Under the pieces are notes generated by a model. That model did not search any database and had not been told where the DNA came from. It saw only the letters and a program-made list of their open reading frames with translations. A DNA stretch of 64,000 nt, from contig JAVGWX010000014.1 in assembly GCA_036924085.1 (NCBI GenBank), positions 36,660,056 through 36,724,055 on the forward strand, written 5' to 3'. The stretch is from Ariolimax columbianus. Lineage: Eukaryota > Mollusca > Gastropoda > Stylommatophora > Arionidae. Positions 10,071 through 21,479 of this stretch are shown here, in pieces; the stretch's first letter is position 1; each line of letters opens with the position of its first letter. Both the position numbers and the translations under genes were made by a program.

Positions 10071-10369
10071 GGTTCTGCAAAGGAAATGTAACTTTCTCAT
10101 TGTTTAACTTGTACAACGGCATTGGTAGCTTTGAAAGAAACATTTTGCTATTATGATATTTCACGATTTGTCCATGAAATGATTGTACCAGAGTTTTTGA
10201 AGAGATACAATTGTCGACTGTTTGGAAGCTTTCTGATATTTATGTTTATTTATTTACTATTCTATCATGATACGAGAATATACTTTTGTCACACTCTATT
10301 ATTCTCATTTACCATATAGTTTACCAATTTATCATTAAAAGTATATGTGTGTTTATGTATGTAAAAAGT
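10071..10369. other. AT-rich sequence with no recognisable feature
   Basis: No frame or repeat is recognised. The stretch ends in short TAATGTAAAG repeats at 10370-10405, which are the 3' tail of the following SINE on the - strand. Confidence 0.5.
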
Positions 10370-10662
10370 AAAGTAATGTAACGTAATGTAAAGTAATGTA
10401 AAATAACTCATAGCATTACTGCCGTAGGGGTGTAGTATGTTAGCGATCTCACATTTCAAAGGCTCGGCTATATGAGGGCGGTAGCCATCTCCTCTCCCTC
10501 ACCGCTTTTACTTCCTGGACTGAACCGGTACCCATTTAAGGCCGGGTCTACCCGGGGGGCCGTTGCGATCTGAAAAAACAGTTCCGCCTCAACTGGGGAA
10601 TGAACACAGGACCACTCAGACGCAAAGCCAGCGCGCTAACGACTGCGATAGGCGGCTCCTGT
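10370..10662 (-). mobile_element. tRNA-derived SINE (about 290 bp)
   Basis: On the - strand the head reads GCAGTCGTTAGCGCGCTGGC (A-box-like) followed by GTCCTGTGTTCATTCCCC (B-box-like). A body with GGGTAGACCCGGCCTTAAAT and a tail of TTTACATTACA repeats follow. The order of tRNA head, unrelated body and simple-repeat tail is that of a SINE. Confidence 0.68.
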
Positions 10663-10675
10663 ATAAATGTATGTA

Positions 10676-10676
<1 letters not shown>

Positions 10677-10740
<64 letters not shown>

Positions 10741-10765
10741 TTATACACATACATACATATATACA
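10677..10765. repeat. (TA)n microsatellite
   Basis: Almost uninterrupted TA from 10680 to 10734, then a CATACA/TATACA edge. Short Tyr-Ile frames are artefacts. Confidence 0.97.
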
Positions 10766-10827
10766 GGAGGCTTCAAATGACAAATATTACAAGTGGGATA
10801 GAAATTAGAACTACCATGTCTTTATAT

Positions 10828-11180
10828 CTCCCGAGTGGCCTGCCGGGGTCTTTATTTATGACAAGGACAAGAATGGCATCACTGCCTCACAGAGAGCATG
10901 TCGTAAGAGGTGACTATGGGACATGACATAACACCGGCCATGGTTAGGCGGTTTGTTTAGAGCAGCATAGATGCGCCTAACAGGCTGCGGGTCTACTTTA
11001 ATCTAGTGTTTGAGTCGGTTAAGTTAACCACCCCCCGTAAACGATTGTCCCAACGCAGCGGAGTATTAAGCTGCTCGGTCCTATCTCGCTAAGCAAGAAA
11101 CCTTTCTCCCGGCTACATCCAGCTCATACCAGAGCTTCAGGCCTGCACAGGGAAATCTACCCCTGTAGAAGTGCAGGCCG
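10828..11180 (+). mobile_element. Interspersed repeat family B, copy 1
   Basis: About 350 bp from CTCCCGAGTGGCCTGCCGGG to CCCCTGTAGAAGTGCAGG recurs at 18690-19057 (-), 23276-23612 (+) and 49821-50178 (-). Shared landmarks are GACAAGGACAAGAAT, GCATGTCGTAAGAGGTGACT and CAGGCTGCGGGTCTACTTT. The end forms a short hairpin (CCTGCACAGGG with CCCTGTAGAAGTGCAGG). No protein is encoded. SINE or MITE-like; the class is unresolved. Confidence 0.8.
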
Positions 11181-11629
11181 AATAAGATCTAGGAATGTCT
11201 TTGAATTGTAACTTGTTTATATGGTTGCTAAGGAGTGACTCACACGTGTCGTCATGGTGCAGACGAACAACATAACGCCATAATTGCAGTTAAAAGATGG
11301 CCGCTTAGCTATTGACATGCACCAAAGATGAACATCGATCTGTTATCCGTTCTTTTTAGCAGTCATTGAGAAATTAAAAATGAGAATGAGCAGCCTAATG
11401 GATACACGTACTTAATGTCTGACAGAAGCATAAACAGCGAACACGCGATTGGAGAAGATAAATGATGCCTTTGAAGTATATGGGTATATATTAAATGAGA
11501 TACATCTCTTGAAACAAAAAATAAGGATGTTTGATAACTTGGGAGTGCTAAGAGAACTGATGAACGATATCAGAATCAGGCAGAGACGGTATTTTTGTCA
11601 CATAAAAATCCATTATACCATGCTGAAAA

Positions 11630-13790
11630 CAACACTACGGGAGTTGCTCAGACACTATGGTGTGCAACCAAATTTATTTAGTATAATCCATAAAACATGC
11701 AGGAAATAGATGTCGGAGTGCTGCATGGAGGTCAGCTTTCTGAACCCTTTGAAATAAGAACAGGGGTTTGGCAGGGCTGTCTACTTTCACCATTACTCTT
11801 CCTGATGGCCATTGGCTGGATTAGGAAGTCGGCTTTATCACCAAGCGATAACGCATTATTTGGACATTGACGAGACAACATGACGATCTCGACTTTATCA
11901 CCAAGCGATAACGCATTATTTGGACATTCACGAGACAACATGACGATCTCGACTTTATCACCAAGCGATAACGCATTATTTGGACATTGACGAGACAACA
12001 TGGCGATCTCGACTTTATCACCAAGCGATAACGCATTATTTGGACATTGACGAGACAACATGGCGATCTCGACTTTATCACCAAGCGATAACGCATTATT
12101 TGGACATTGACGAGACAACATGGCGATCTCGACTTTATCACCAAGCGATAACGCATTATTTGGACATTGACGAGACAACATGGCGATCTCGACTTTATCA
12201 CCAAGCGATAACGCATTATTTGGACATTGACGAGACAACATGACGATCTCGACTTTATCACCAAGCGATAACGCATTATTTGGACATTGACGAGACAACA
12301 TGACGATCTCGACTTTATCACCAAGCGATAACGCATTATTTGGACATTGACGAGACAACATGGCGATCTCGACTTTATCACCAAGCGATAACGCATTATT
12401 TGGACATTGACGAGACAACATGACGATCTCGACTTTATCACCAAGCGATAACGCATTATTTGGACATTCACGAGACAACATGACGATCTCGACTTTATCA
12501 CCAAGCGATAACGCATTATTTGGACATTCACGAGACAACATGACGATCTCGACTTTATCACCAAGCGATAACGCATTAATTGGACATTCACGAGACAACA
12601 TGACGATCTCGACTTTATCACCAAGCGATAACGCATTAATTGGACATTCACGAGACAACATGACGATCTCGACTTTATCACCAAGCGATAACGCATTAAT
12701 TGGACATTCACGAGACAACATGACGATCTCGACTTTATCACCAAGCGATAACGCATTATTTGGACATTGACGAGACAACATGACGATCTCGACTTTATCA
12801 CCAAGCGATAACGCATTAATTGGACATTGACGAGACAACATGACGATCTCGACTTTATCACCAAGCGATAACGCATTATTTGGACATTGACGAGACAACA
12901 TGACTATCTCGACTTTATCACCAAGCGATAACGCATTATTTGGACATTGACGTGACAACATGACGATCTCGACTTTATCACCAAGCGATAACGCATTAAT
13001 TGGACATTGACGAGACAACATGGCGATCTCGACTTTGCCGATGACTTGGCTCTACTATCCCATACGCATAGCCAGATGCAAAATAAGATGTGTATACTTG
13101 AAGACAGGTCAGTACAACTGGTGCTATAAAAAACAAAGACAAAACACAGGTTTTGAAAATAAATGCAGTTAAAAATTACATAATTGGGCTGGGAGCCACC
13201 GACTTTCAGAATGTGGAGTCATTAACATACGTTGGCAGCAATATAGACATACTAGGTGGTACATAAAACGATGTTCAGTTAAGACTACAGAAGGCAAGAA
13301 GAGCTTTTATTGCATTGATGAATTTATGGAAGTCAAAAGAAATTAAAACCACCACCAATATAAAAATCTTCAACTCCAACGTAAAATCCGTTTTTTTTAT
13401 GGTTCTGAAACATGGAGGACAAGTAGGTACTTATGAAAAACGGAACAGATTTTTGTGAATGGTCTGCGCACAATACAAGGATGGAAATGGTACGACAAGA
13501 TCATCAACGTGGGACTTATGGGGACAGCGGGACAAATACCAGTGGAGCATGGGATACAGAGGAGGCGGTGACGATGGATAACCCACACGTTACGGAAACT
13601 AGCGTATAAAATTACCAGACAAGCTCTGTTCTGGAATCCACAGGGCAAAAGAAATAGAGAAAGATCGAGACATTCATGGAAAAGGGAAGTGGAAGGACGT
13701 GAATAGAATTGGCTCAGATGGTTCATGGTAGGAAGCCAGTACTTATTGAGGACCTATGCTCCACGGGAGCTGATAGGTTTTTGAATTGAT
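11630..13790 (+). mobile_element. Decayed RTE-like non-LTR retrotransposon
   Basis: Coding starts with LRELLRHYGVQPNLFSIIHK, shifts frame near 11700, and continues as VLHGGQLSEPFEIRTGVWQG and CLLSPLLFLMAIGWIRKS of a reverse transcriptase. A 60-bp array then fills 11834-13036, after which the palm resumes with FADDLALLSHTHSQMQ. The thumb and C-terminus follow in shifted frames: ARRAFIALMNLWKSKEI, IFNSNVKSV, then ITRQALFWNPQGKRNRERSR. Stops and shifts throughout make it a relic. Assignment to an RTE-like group rests on the WNPQGKR-type C-terminus and is inference. Confidence 0.85.
11834..13036. repeat. 60-bp tandem array (20 units) inside a reverse transcriptase
   Basis: The unit is near identical over 20 copies, with period exactly 60 bp. 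In the RT frame the last copy reads IIWTLTRQHGDLDFADDLAL, so each unit is the RT segment up to GATCTCGACTTT, just before the ADD catalytic residues. The first and last copies share CTTT at the junction, a likely microhomology. Variants (GACGATCTC or GGCGATCTC, ATTATT or ATTAAT, TTGACG or TTCACG) are clustered in blocks, indicating multi-unit expansions. Because the unit is a multiple of 3 every frame is open; the longest - strand frame (429 residues) is fortuitous. Confidence 0.97.
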
Positions 13791-13956
13791 TGAAAATAAT
13801 ACTGGAAGGAAATGGTCACTCATGCCAGAGGTAAACAACGCTATAAGCGGGGCAATAACATCAAGCAAGGTCAGTCCCATGTCAACAATTGTCGGGGGTG
13901 AAAATAGCTCTTAATGCACTAAGCCGTAGCCTATGTGAGGTGGAGTGGATAGTTCC

Positions 13957-14500
13957 ATACAACATACTGACCAAAACTCCATCTAACGTTAGAGTCAGGT
14001 ACAACATACTGACCAAAACTCCATCTAATGTTAGAGTCAGGTACAACATACTGACCAAAACTCCATCTAACGTTAGAGTCAGGTACAACATACTGACCAA
14101 GATTCCATCTCACGTTAGAGTCACTTACAACATACTGACCAAGATTCCATCTCACGTTAGAGTCAGGTACAACATACTGACCAAGATTCCATCTCTCGTT
14201 AGAGTCACAAACAACATACTGACCAAGATTCCATCGCACGTTAGAGTCACGTACAACATACTGACCAAGACTCCATCGAACGCTAGAGTCAGCTATACAT
14301 ACTGACAAAGATTCCATCTCACGTTAGAGTCAGGGACAACATAATGACCAAGATTTCTTCGCACGTCAGGTACAACATACTGACCAAGATTCCATCTCAC
14401 GTTAGAGTCAGGTACAACATACTGACCAAGACTCCATCTCACGTTAGAGTCATTACAACATTATGACCAAGATTCCATTTCACGTCAGAGTCAGGAACGG
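13957..14500. repeat. 42-bp tandem array, first of a dispersed pair
   Basis: About 13 units of GTACAACATACTGACCAAGA plus TTCCATCTCACGTTAGAGTC A. The same framework (GTACAACATAATGACCAAGA then TCCCACCCCACGACACGACC) forms the array at 60690-61435, so two loci share one minisatellite ancestor. Confidence 0.92.
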
Positions 14501-14744
14501 ACCCAGATCCCACGTGATCAAGTCTGTGATTCAGGCAGGTTGAACTATGTGCAGGTTGTTGACCCGCTTCCCCACCTTAGAGGTAAGCCCACAAACACAA
14601 TTGTTGCAAATGCTACAAAAACGAAAATTGAGTTAGCTGGGACACAATATGAGACACTAACGTCTTCTACATACGATACTAGTGGGGAAAGATTAAGAGG
14701 AAACGAGAAAGGGGACGATAAAGATTTCCCTCTACATTCCAGAT

Positions 14745-14860
14745 AATAGCTGTCCATCGTTATCGATGAGGACCGCCGACATCATCCTTGTCACAGATTT
14801 CCCTGTTGGGTGTGGGTGCGCATGTGGCTGAACAGGCCAATGCGAGCACGAAAACATTCC
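14745..14860 (-). mobile_element. 3' fragment of the C2H2-finger retrotransposon family
   Basis: AGCTGTCCATCGTTATCGAT, GAGGACCGCC and ATCCTTGTCACAGATTTCCC reverse-complement match the 3' end of the element at 7596-9355 (9245-9355). Only about 110 bp are present, so it is severely 5' truncated. Confidence 0.82.
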
Positions 14861-15299
14861 AGATAGACAAGTACATTAAAGTGCATGGCTTTGCTGCAAT
14901 AAAAAGAGATGCAGAGGAAAGAGTCATACTCAGACAACATTACAGATAGTCATAACTATGATGAACAAGACTATGATGATAATGATGATAACTAGATTTG
15001 TCTAATTTGTAAAAAAGGCCGAGTCTCTATGAATGTTACGGTTATAACAAATAGGTTATATTAAGAAACACGTATGTATACAGCATTAACATTTTTAAGG
15101 CGTTTCGTTTTGTTTAGCAACTCACAATAGATATCTGACAATCCTTCTCAGACGTGAACATTCCTCTACTTTACTGGTAAAGTAAGTTCATGTTGACTTA
15201 CAATTAAATCTGTATATGCTTTCTAGGTCAATGGCAAAATAATAGGATGACATTCGTTGCAGTCATAATCGTACGAAAAGCCTAATATTACAAGTTAAA
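14861..15299. other. No recognisable feature
   Basis: AT-rich sequence with no supported gene and no match to the repeat families of this window. It ends at the 3' tail of the next element. Confidence 0.5.
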
Positions 15300-15765
15300 C
15301 ACTATGGTTTCTTGTAGAATGATGATAATGATGAAGATACAATCCCTTTAGATGAGATCTGGCAGCGCTTGACAGCCCAATGCCTCCCGCACAAAAGCAC
15401 ACGTTCCTCCTCAATTGTTGTAGTGATGTGTAGAACTTGTTTAGTATGGTGGGGTGTGGTGGTAGCAGCAGATTCCGCAGATCGGCCAGTCTTGGGCACA
15501 AAGTCAGGAGGTGCTTGACTGACTCCTCGTGGTCATGGCAGAATCTGCACTTTGATTCACGTAGTGGGTCTAATCTACTCAGATGTTTGATTCTCGTGGT
15601 GGGTCTAATCTACTTAGATGTTTGATTCTCGTGGTGGGGCTAATCTATTCAGATGTTTGTTGAGAGCGGCATGTTCTGTTCTCAGCTTGAAGATCAAACT
15701 CTGGTCTCTTCGATGCAATTTCTTGGCTGGATCCTGGGGATCTGGTTTTGCTTGCAGAACGAAGA
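15300..15765 (-). mobile_element. C-terminal fragment of an RNase H-type non-LTR element
   Basis: The - strand encodes CRFCHDHEESVKHLLTLCPR followed by LADLRNLLLPPHPTILNKFY and ends in a GAT/AAT-rich tail (15318-15340). CxxCxxxxESxxHLLxxCP is the Cys/His motif at the C-terminus of RNase H-bearing jockey/I-type elements. A piece of about 36 bp (ATTCTCGTGGTGGGTCTAAT) is tandemly repeated about three times at 15555-15655 and disrupts the coding. Confidence 0.7.
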
Positions 15766-15957
15766 ATGGTATAAACGGTATTTAAACTAAAATATTTAAT
15801 CATTCGCTCAATAAAGTTTATTTATCATTGCACTACAGCCAGAAATCAAAACCTTTTTGAAACTAAACGGCGAAAATAGCACCCAAGGAGGGAATAACAA
15901 GTCCACTCGCAGTAATGAAACGTATGAGACACCTAGACATGAATGTGTTATTAAAAG

Positions 15958-16285
15958 ATCCAACTCAACTTAACTTAACTTTTAACTTTAACTTAAATTA
16001 ACTTAACGTCTTTATTCTGGTTTAGAAACTCTGTAGAGTATGTATACAACCAGTTTCACTTACATTACCTTGCCTTAAAAGCAATGCGCATCCAATATAT
16101 TCTTAAATGCATTAATTGTCTCTGCCACCACTACTTCCTGTGGCAATGCATTCCAAGCATTCACCACTCTCTGACTAAAAATATATTTTCTAATATCGAA
16201 TCTGGACCTTTCTTTTGTTCATTTGTAGCTATGCCCTCTTGTTCTTGTGGGTGGCTGCATGTTGTAAAAAAAACAACGTCTTTTA
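15958..16285 (-). mobile_element. CR1/L2-like 3' end
   Basis: The reverse complement matches the last part of the element at 46018-48185: it encodes FSQRVVNAWNALP, then NAFKN, and ends with TATACAGACTCTACAGAG-like 3' UTR and a TTAAG-rich tail. It is 5' truncated. Confidence 0.85.
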
Positions 16286-16329
16286 GTCTATCTATCTAAT
16301 GCTTATTCTGAAGTTATGATGTTAGAACT

Positions 16330-16955
16330 TAGATGCTACCAGAAAATGCAACATGGTTGTTAAGATCAATAGAGAAATAATATGTGGTATTAAATTTGCG
16401 AATGACCAAGCTACAGTATTAGGAACAGACAATGAATTACCAAAGCTACTCACAGGATTAACGAACACAGCCAAGGAAAAATTATGGTACAAATAAAGAT
16501 TATTGACAAAACTTTTGGTAATAGCTACGGCCTCAAAGGATACCAATAAGTATAAAGGAGCAGATAAAAGAACAAGTACAGATGTTTTCATATTTGGGAC
16601 AAATAATTACAAAGCGTGCCTATTCCCATTGTGAAGCTGAAACGAAATCTAGGATTGCAGTGAAAACGGGTCAAACAAGCTTACGGATATATGGGCATAT
16701 AAGACAGCTACTGGAAAGTATACACAAAGGTAGAAAGTCTTGGATTGGTCACTGCATGACACATGGAGGTCTACTAATGAAAGTACTGAAAGGTAAATTT
16801 CAGGTGAGAGGAAGAAGAGGTCGACCAAGAAACAAGTTTATGACAAAAGCGTGCATGAACATGAGCCTATTGATTTTTGGTGAGATGAAGAGATTTTCAG
16901 GGGACAGTAGCGTGACATGATCAGACGACTTTGGTGATGATGATTTATAACTTTT
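16330..16955 (+). mobile_element. C-terminal remnant of an RTE/L2-like retrotransposon
   Basis: The frame 16582-16920 reads MFSYLGQIITKRAYSHCEAE, then a WIGHCMTHGGLLMKVLKGKF and RGRRGRPRNKF stretch, the usual end of invertebrate RT proteins (F.YLG...; W.GH..R...LL...L.G...G.R.RGRPR). A GATGATGATT tail follows at about 16935. Upstream coding is decayed. Confidence 0.75.
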
Positions 16956-17052
16956 TGTTTGCGAGATTATATATCAAAATAACAGGCTATTACTACTAAA
17001 ATATGGAGTCTGTGGGCTCATGTGGAAATGAATAGGTCCTTTATTCCAAATA

Positions 17053-17419
17053 GATAGGTCAGAGTGGCTTGGCTTCGTTCGTTCTCAATCTCCCGCTAAC
17101 AAACCCTGAAAGGGTTTAAGTAGCAGAATGTAGTCCAGAGAACGGAATGCGTTGTCTCGTGGTTTACAGCTTGACTGCGATATTTGCATCATTCGGTCCA
17201 ACACATCCAATTTCAGCAAGCATTTTTTGAGTACTGGGTTAGCATTCCCTCTTTGATCACTTCTCTTTAGCCAGTCTGCCCTGCTGCAGCCTGTTATGCA
17301 GGATCACCGCGTGGAGGTGTAGATGGGTCTTGGCAGCTCTGGTTCGCTGGTCCTGACGCTAGTAGTGAGCTATGGGTCACTGACCACTGCAGCTCCTGCG
17401 CTGCTCAGCATCTTGATCC
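17053..17419 (+). mobile_element. Interspersed repeat family A, copy 1
   Basis: Starts TGGCTTGGCTTCGTTCGTTC and ends GCTCAGCATCTTGATC. Further copies are at 23957-24310 (+), 48765-49099 (+) and 49179-49634 (-). All contain AAGTAGCAGAATGTAGTCCA and GATCACCGCGTGGAGGTGTA or close variants. It encodes nothing recognisable; it may be a non-autonomous element or the 5' end of a longer one. Confidence 0.78.
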
Positions 17420-17770
17420 CGGTCAGAGTGAAGGTAAAGGAGACTAACATAAGGTCAACTAAAACATACTGCTCAGATTATGTTAGTCAGTGTTCAGATG
17501 AAAGGTGGTGATCAAGACCACACCTCACTTTCAAACAGATCTTCCATGGAAATAGTCTATTTTGTGGCAATCTTGTTAGTAAGGAGGGATCAACACTGGG
17601 ATCTCCATAGTGATGAGTTTACTGTGGAGCTTTGCATTGTAAATGTAAATGCAGAACATGTTAATAATGGTTGCCCCATTTATGGTAGAAGCATTGGAAG
17701 AGGACATTAATGTCTGGACAGGGAAAACCTACCGATCAGACTAAGTTAATCAGGGTTCAGGTGAAACATA

Positions 17771-18140
17771 CTGATCTTCTTCTTCTTCTTCTTCTTCTTC
17801 TTCTTCTTCGTCTTCTTCTTCTTCTTCGTCTTCTTCTTCTTCTTCATCTTGTTCTTCGTACGCTGTAAGACGTCAACTTGAATTTGTTCGAAGAAAGCAG
17901 CTGTTATCCTGAGGCTGTCGACACTGCCACAGAGCTTGTCTAGTGTTGGCACTTGTGATGGCCACATGTGCTTTCTCTGGTCCTCGTATGTCGGGCAATT
18001 TTGCAGCATTTTCACTGTACCACAGGTGCATTTGTCAGTGCCACCTATCTTCAGTTTATTGAATAGATGGTACCCCAGTCTATTGTGGCCTGTGCGGAGT
18101 CTGAAGACCGCGACCTGCTCTCTTCTGTTCAGCTGGTAGT
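17771..18140 (-). mobile_element. I-superfamily retrotransposon 3' end with long (GAA)n tail
   Basis: The - strand encodes YYQLNRREQVAVFRLRTGHN, LFNKLKIGGTDKCTCG and QNCPTYEDQRKHMWPS, ending AAFFEQ. Compared with sister copies about 12 bases are missing in the CG..KM..H Cys/His stretch, which removes the His. The tail is about 80 bp of GAA/GAC triplets (17771-17850). Confidence 0.87.
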
Positions 18141-18429
18141 ATGTATGAATGATGACATTTGACACGTGGGGATGTCGATTTGTGTAAAATGGTACCAAGA
18201 TACATTTTTGTTATCAATAAAACGAAATGAACAAATATTTGTACTCATTAGTTAATTGTCCAGTAAGATACCCATATATGATTGCAACAGAGTGGCTTTC
18301 TATTATATGACAAGCATCATCTTCAAATTCGAGGTGATTTTTAATATAGGTTTATAAGATAATCAATAGAAAGTTTAAATTAGACTATAACAATTTTTTT
18401 CTTCAAAATACGCCGTATACATCAACAAG

Positions 18430-18688
18430 CGGGCACAGTCACAGATCAATGAAAGAAATGTCCATATTAGATACCAGGAAAAATTGTTTTAGTCAGAGAG
18501 TGGTGAATGCTTGGAATGGATTGCCACGGGAAATAGTGGATGGATGGTGAATTAATGCATTCAAGAATAGATTGGAGCGCATAGTTATTTTTAGGTCAAG
18601 TGAATGTAAAAGAAACTGGTTGTATACAGACTCTGCAGTCTTCTAAACCAGTATAAAGACGTTAAGTTAAGTTAAGTTAAGTTAATTA
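18430..18688 (+). mobile_element. CR1/L2-like 3' end
   Basis: FSQRVVNAWNGLP-type coding, then GGTTGTATACAGACTCTGCA and AAACCAGTATAAAGACGTTA followed by four TTAAG units, as at the 3' end of the element at 46018-48185. About 260 bp remain. Confidence 0.85.
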
Positions 18689-18689
18689 G

Positions 18690-19057
18690 TCGACCTGTAC
18701 TTCTACTGGGGCTGATCCCTGTGCAGGTCGCAGATCTGGTATGAGCTGGTTGCAGCCGGGAGGAGGATTTCCTGCTTAGTGGACTAGACTCGGGCAGCTT
18801 ATTACTCCGATGCCTAGGGACAAGTGCCGCGGAGGGTGATTATCCGATGCCCGAGTCCATAATAGACTTAAACCCTAGAGAAAAGTAGACCCGCAGCCTG
18901 TTTGGCGCCATCTATGCTGCTCTTAACAAACCACCTAACCATTGCTGGTGTTATGCCATGTCACACAGTTAGTCGACTCTTACGACATGCTCCCTGTAGG
19001 TCAGTGGTGCTATTTTTGTCATTATGATACACAAAGACTCCGGCGAATCACGCAGGG
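18690..19057 (-). mobile_element. Interspersed repeat family B, copy 2
   Basis: Reverse-complement match to 10828-11180, starting at ACCTGTACTTCTACTGGGGC and containing AAAGTAGACCCGCAGCCTGT and CTCTTACGACATGCTC. It directly abuts the TTAAG tail of the CR1-like fragment. Confidence 0.8.
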
Positions 19058-19254
19058 ATCATAAGCTGTATATACAATTAATATAGGGATTATACGCCCC
19101 TATTAAATTCAAGGGATAATTAGATTTCTAAAAGTGAATTAATTCATGAGCTGTGATAACGCCGTGAGGTTTTCAAACTCAGATTGTCAAGTGCACGCAA
19201 TCATTTATAAAAGCAGTCAAGAAATGGTTACGTCTCATGGGCAAGCAGGAACTA

Positions 19255-19510
19255 AACGCAAACAATGGATACAGGGCTATTTGCTATCTTTCTCAGTCCA
19301 CGTATGTCGTTAGACGTCGTGGGGATGTGCGGCCTTCTTTGTTTCATATTTGTTTGGCAGGTGAAAATCCACTGGTCAATCCCAGTATCTGTTAGCCCCT
19401 GGAATATACGATCGCCTATTTTTGAGACTGGTGGAGGTGGAAATTAGAGCAAGGTAGACCCGCATCCTGTCAGGCACTATCTAAGCCGCTTAACTAACTA
19501 TAACAGTCCT
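19255..19510. repeat. Interspersed repeat family C, copy 1
   Basis: Shares CAGTCCACGTATGTCGTTAG, GTTTCATATT, CAGGTGAAAATCC, GGAATATACGATCGCCT and TAGACCCGCATCCTGTCAGG with 43385-43680. The last part also resembles family B. Non-coding and partially deleted relative to the other copy. Confidence 0.65.
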
Positions 19511-19589
19511 AACAATAATTTTTATATCCCAAGTCACGGTATCAGCTAATACAATATATATAACAAGGATTAACGTATTCTCTATCCTA

Positions 19590-19805
19590 TCTTCTTTACC
19601 ACTATCTTCTTTACCACTATCTTCTTTACCACTATCTTCTTTACCACTATCTTATTTACCACTATCACTCCCTAACTCTCAAAATTAAATATCAACAATT
19701 CTTTTAACACAGGTAAAACAAAGCATTTATTTTTAACACAGGTAAAACAAAGCATGTATTTTTAACACATGTAAAACAAAGCATGTATTTTTTTCACACA
19801 GTAAA
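19590..19805. repeat. Two short tandem arrays (15 bp and about 28 bp)
   Basis: TTTACCACTATCTTC repeats about five times at 19598-19665. ATTTTTAACACAGGTAAAAC plus AAAGCATG repeats about four times at 19705-19805. Confidence 0.9.
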
Positions 19806-19929
19806 ACAATATGCACATCAAATCAATTCACTAGGCTCGTTGATCATATCATATTGTGCATCAGTTATAAATGATTTCTGATGTCTCTCAAAACGTTGGT
19901 TATCATCACTTCTCTATCTGGCTATGATT

Positions 19930-21045
19930 ACTTCTAAAGGTTCGTGCAAGTAGCACAGGTCTTACTCTAGTACTAAACTTGACCCAGGGTTCTCATCACG
20001 TGGTCGGAATCTAGCAATTGTTCTATTCACTATCTCTGTGCGTTGACATAAAGGATGTCTATCTACAATTTCTCAGTCCTCATCTATCTGTCCTCTCAGC
20101 TTACACAAAAATGGATGTATACTGGACCTCTTGTATCGTCTCATGTAAGGCAGATGTCTACTGGACCTCTTGTCTCGTCTCACGTAAGGCAGATGTCTAC
20201 TGGATCTCTTGTTTCGTCTCACGTAAGGCAGTCGGTGACTGCATCTGTGCTCTGTCTGCAGCTGTGCTCGTGTCTGCGGCTGTGCTCGTGTCTATGACAG
20301 ACGACAGTGGTTGTGTTACTGTGGTTATCAGGACGAGGTAACCCCCAAATCACAACGGTCGTCTTAGGACGACAACTTCGTGTTGCAGCAACACGTCTCC
20401 GTCTGACGAGAATGAAGTCAGGTCACTCGAGCAAGATGTTAGCAGCGACGACTTGAACAGAACATCACACACAGACAGATTCTTACATGTGTGTGGTCTC
20501 TCGTTGCCTTTCCGTGTTGGTCTGCTTCGGTGCCTTCTAACTCTACTATTGTCACTCACTGGCTAAGCTTCTGTAGCTTTGAACTATCTACTTGTTCTAG
20601 ACTAAGTGCTACTCACTATACTGTCTGGAAGGACACCCTTAGTCTCTGCTGCTTCTGATCTGTCCTCTATTCTGTCTCCCTCCAGCATATAGGCTAAGCT
20701 TCCCCCGCTTTAGACAATGACTTCTCCTTTCTTGAGTTCATTTCCCACCAACTTTATTTGAAATTGCGTGTCCCAAACACTGACTGACCGCTTGTTGACG
20801 GGGATTCCCAGTTCAAACCGTGAGAACAGAAGGCCGACCTATTTTGGTCGGCCAGCCCCAACTTGCAATGTTTGATAGTTGAGGACCACGCTTCGTTCAA
20901 TGAACTGAAACTCTCGGACCGGGTTCTCAAGTTATGATTGGGTACCACGAACGGTATTTTCAGGGCTTCCCTGGCTTTGGCTCGTTGGACCCCTGTAACT
21001 CTGTTACATAACCACATAAACAAGAGCTGTTGTTATGGCCACACA
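19930..21045 (-). mobile_element. Interspersed repeat family D, copy 1 (about 1.1 kb)
   Basis: The reverse complement matches 52400-53690 in order: GCCAGGGAAGCCCTGAAAAT with CCGTTCGTGGTACC, TTTCAGTTCATTGAACG, then the CACGAAGTTGTCGTCCT-like segment, ACGAGCACAGCTGCAG, and ATTGCTAGATTCCGACCA. At 20130-20230 a 40-bp piece (TCTCACGTAAGGCAGATGTC) is present about three times. Length and one-piece structure would suit an LTR or a non-autonomous element; no protein is seen. Confidence 0.65.
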
Positions 21046-21077
21046 GTCCCCGTTTTTTGCGACATATTCTCTATTGG

Positions 21078-21350
21078 CCGAAAATCCCTAGAATAATTTT
21101 AGTAGATTTTTAACTTGAATTTTGCCCGAGCAGCAGCCGTTAGACCTACTCTTTTCGATTTCTAACTGCTATGGTATTTTTAACGTGCGCGCCACTGCAC
21201 ACGGGTGTCTGATCTCAATACTCAGAGATCAGAGTAAATATTTACCGGATGATCCACCTGAAAAAATCCCGGTGCAAAACTTGGATTTTAACCCGAGGCC
21301 CCCAGCACCCGAGGCGAACACCTTACCTCGAGACCACTGGGTCTACAGGG
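21078..21350 (-). mobile_element. tRNA-derived SINE type 2, copy 1
   Basis: Matches 43678-43945. On the - strand the head is CCAGTGGTCTCGAGGTAAGG (A-box-like) with a degenerate B box (CGGGTTAAAATCC), followed by a conserved body containing GGATCATCCGGTAAA and GATCTCTGAGTATTGAGATC. The B box of the partner copy is intact. Confidence 0.68.
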
Positions 21351-21479
21351 CTATATACACCTTCATTATTTCTAATGCGTTCACACACAGCATCACGAAC
21401 AGACTTAATTCTATCCCTCGAACATCGTGATCTATGTAGCAGGGAGCGGCACGCGAAAAATAGGAGGATACACTACTGA

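Noticed and set aside
11732..13021. A 429-residue open frame on the - strand with 20-residue repeats (LSRQCPNNALSLGDKVEIVM)
   Set aside because: It runs through the 60-bp array. A stop-free unit divisible by three leaves frames open by necessity, and the sense meaning of the DNA is RT coding on the + strand.
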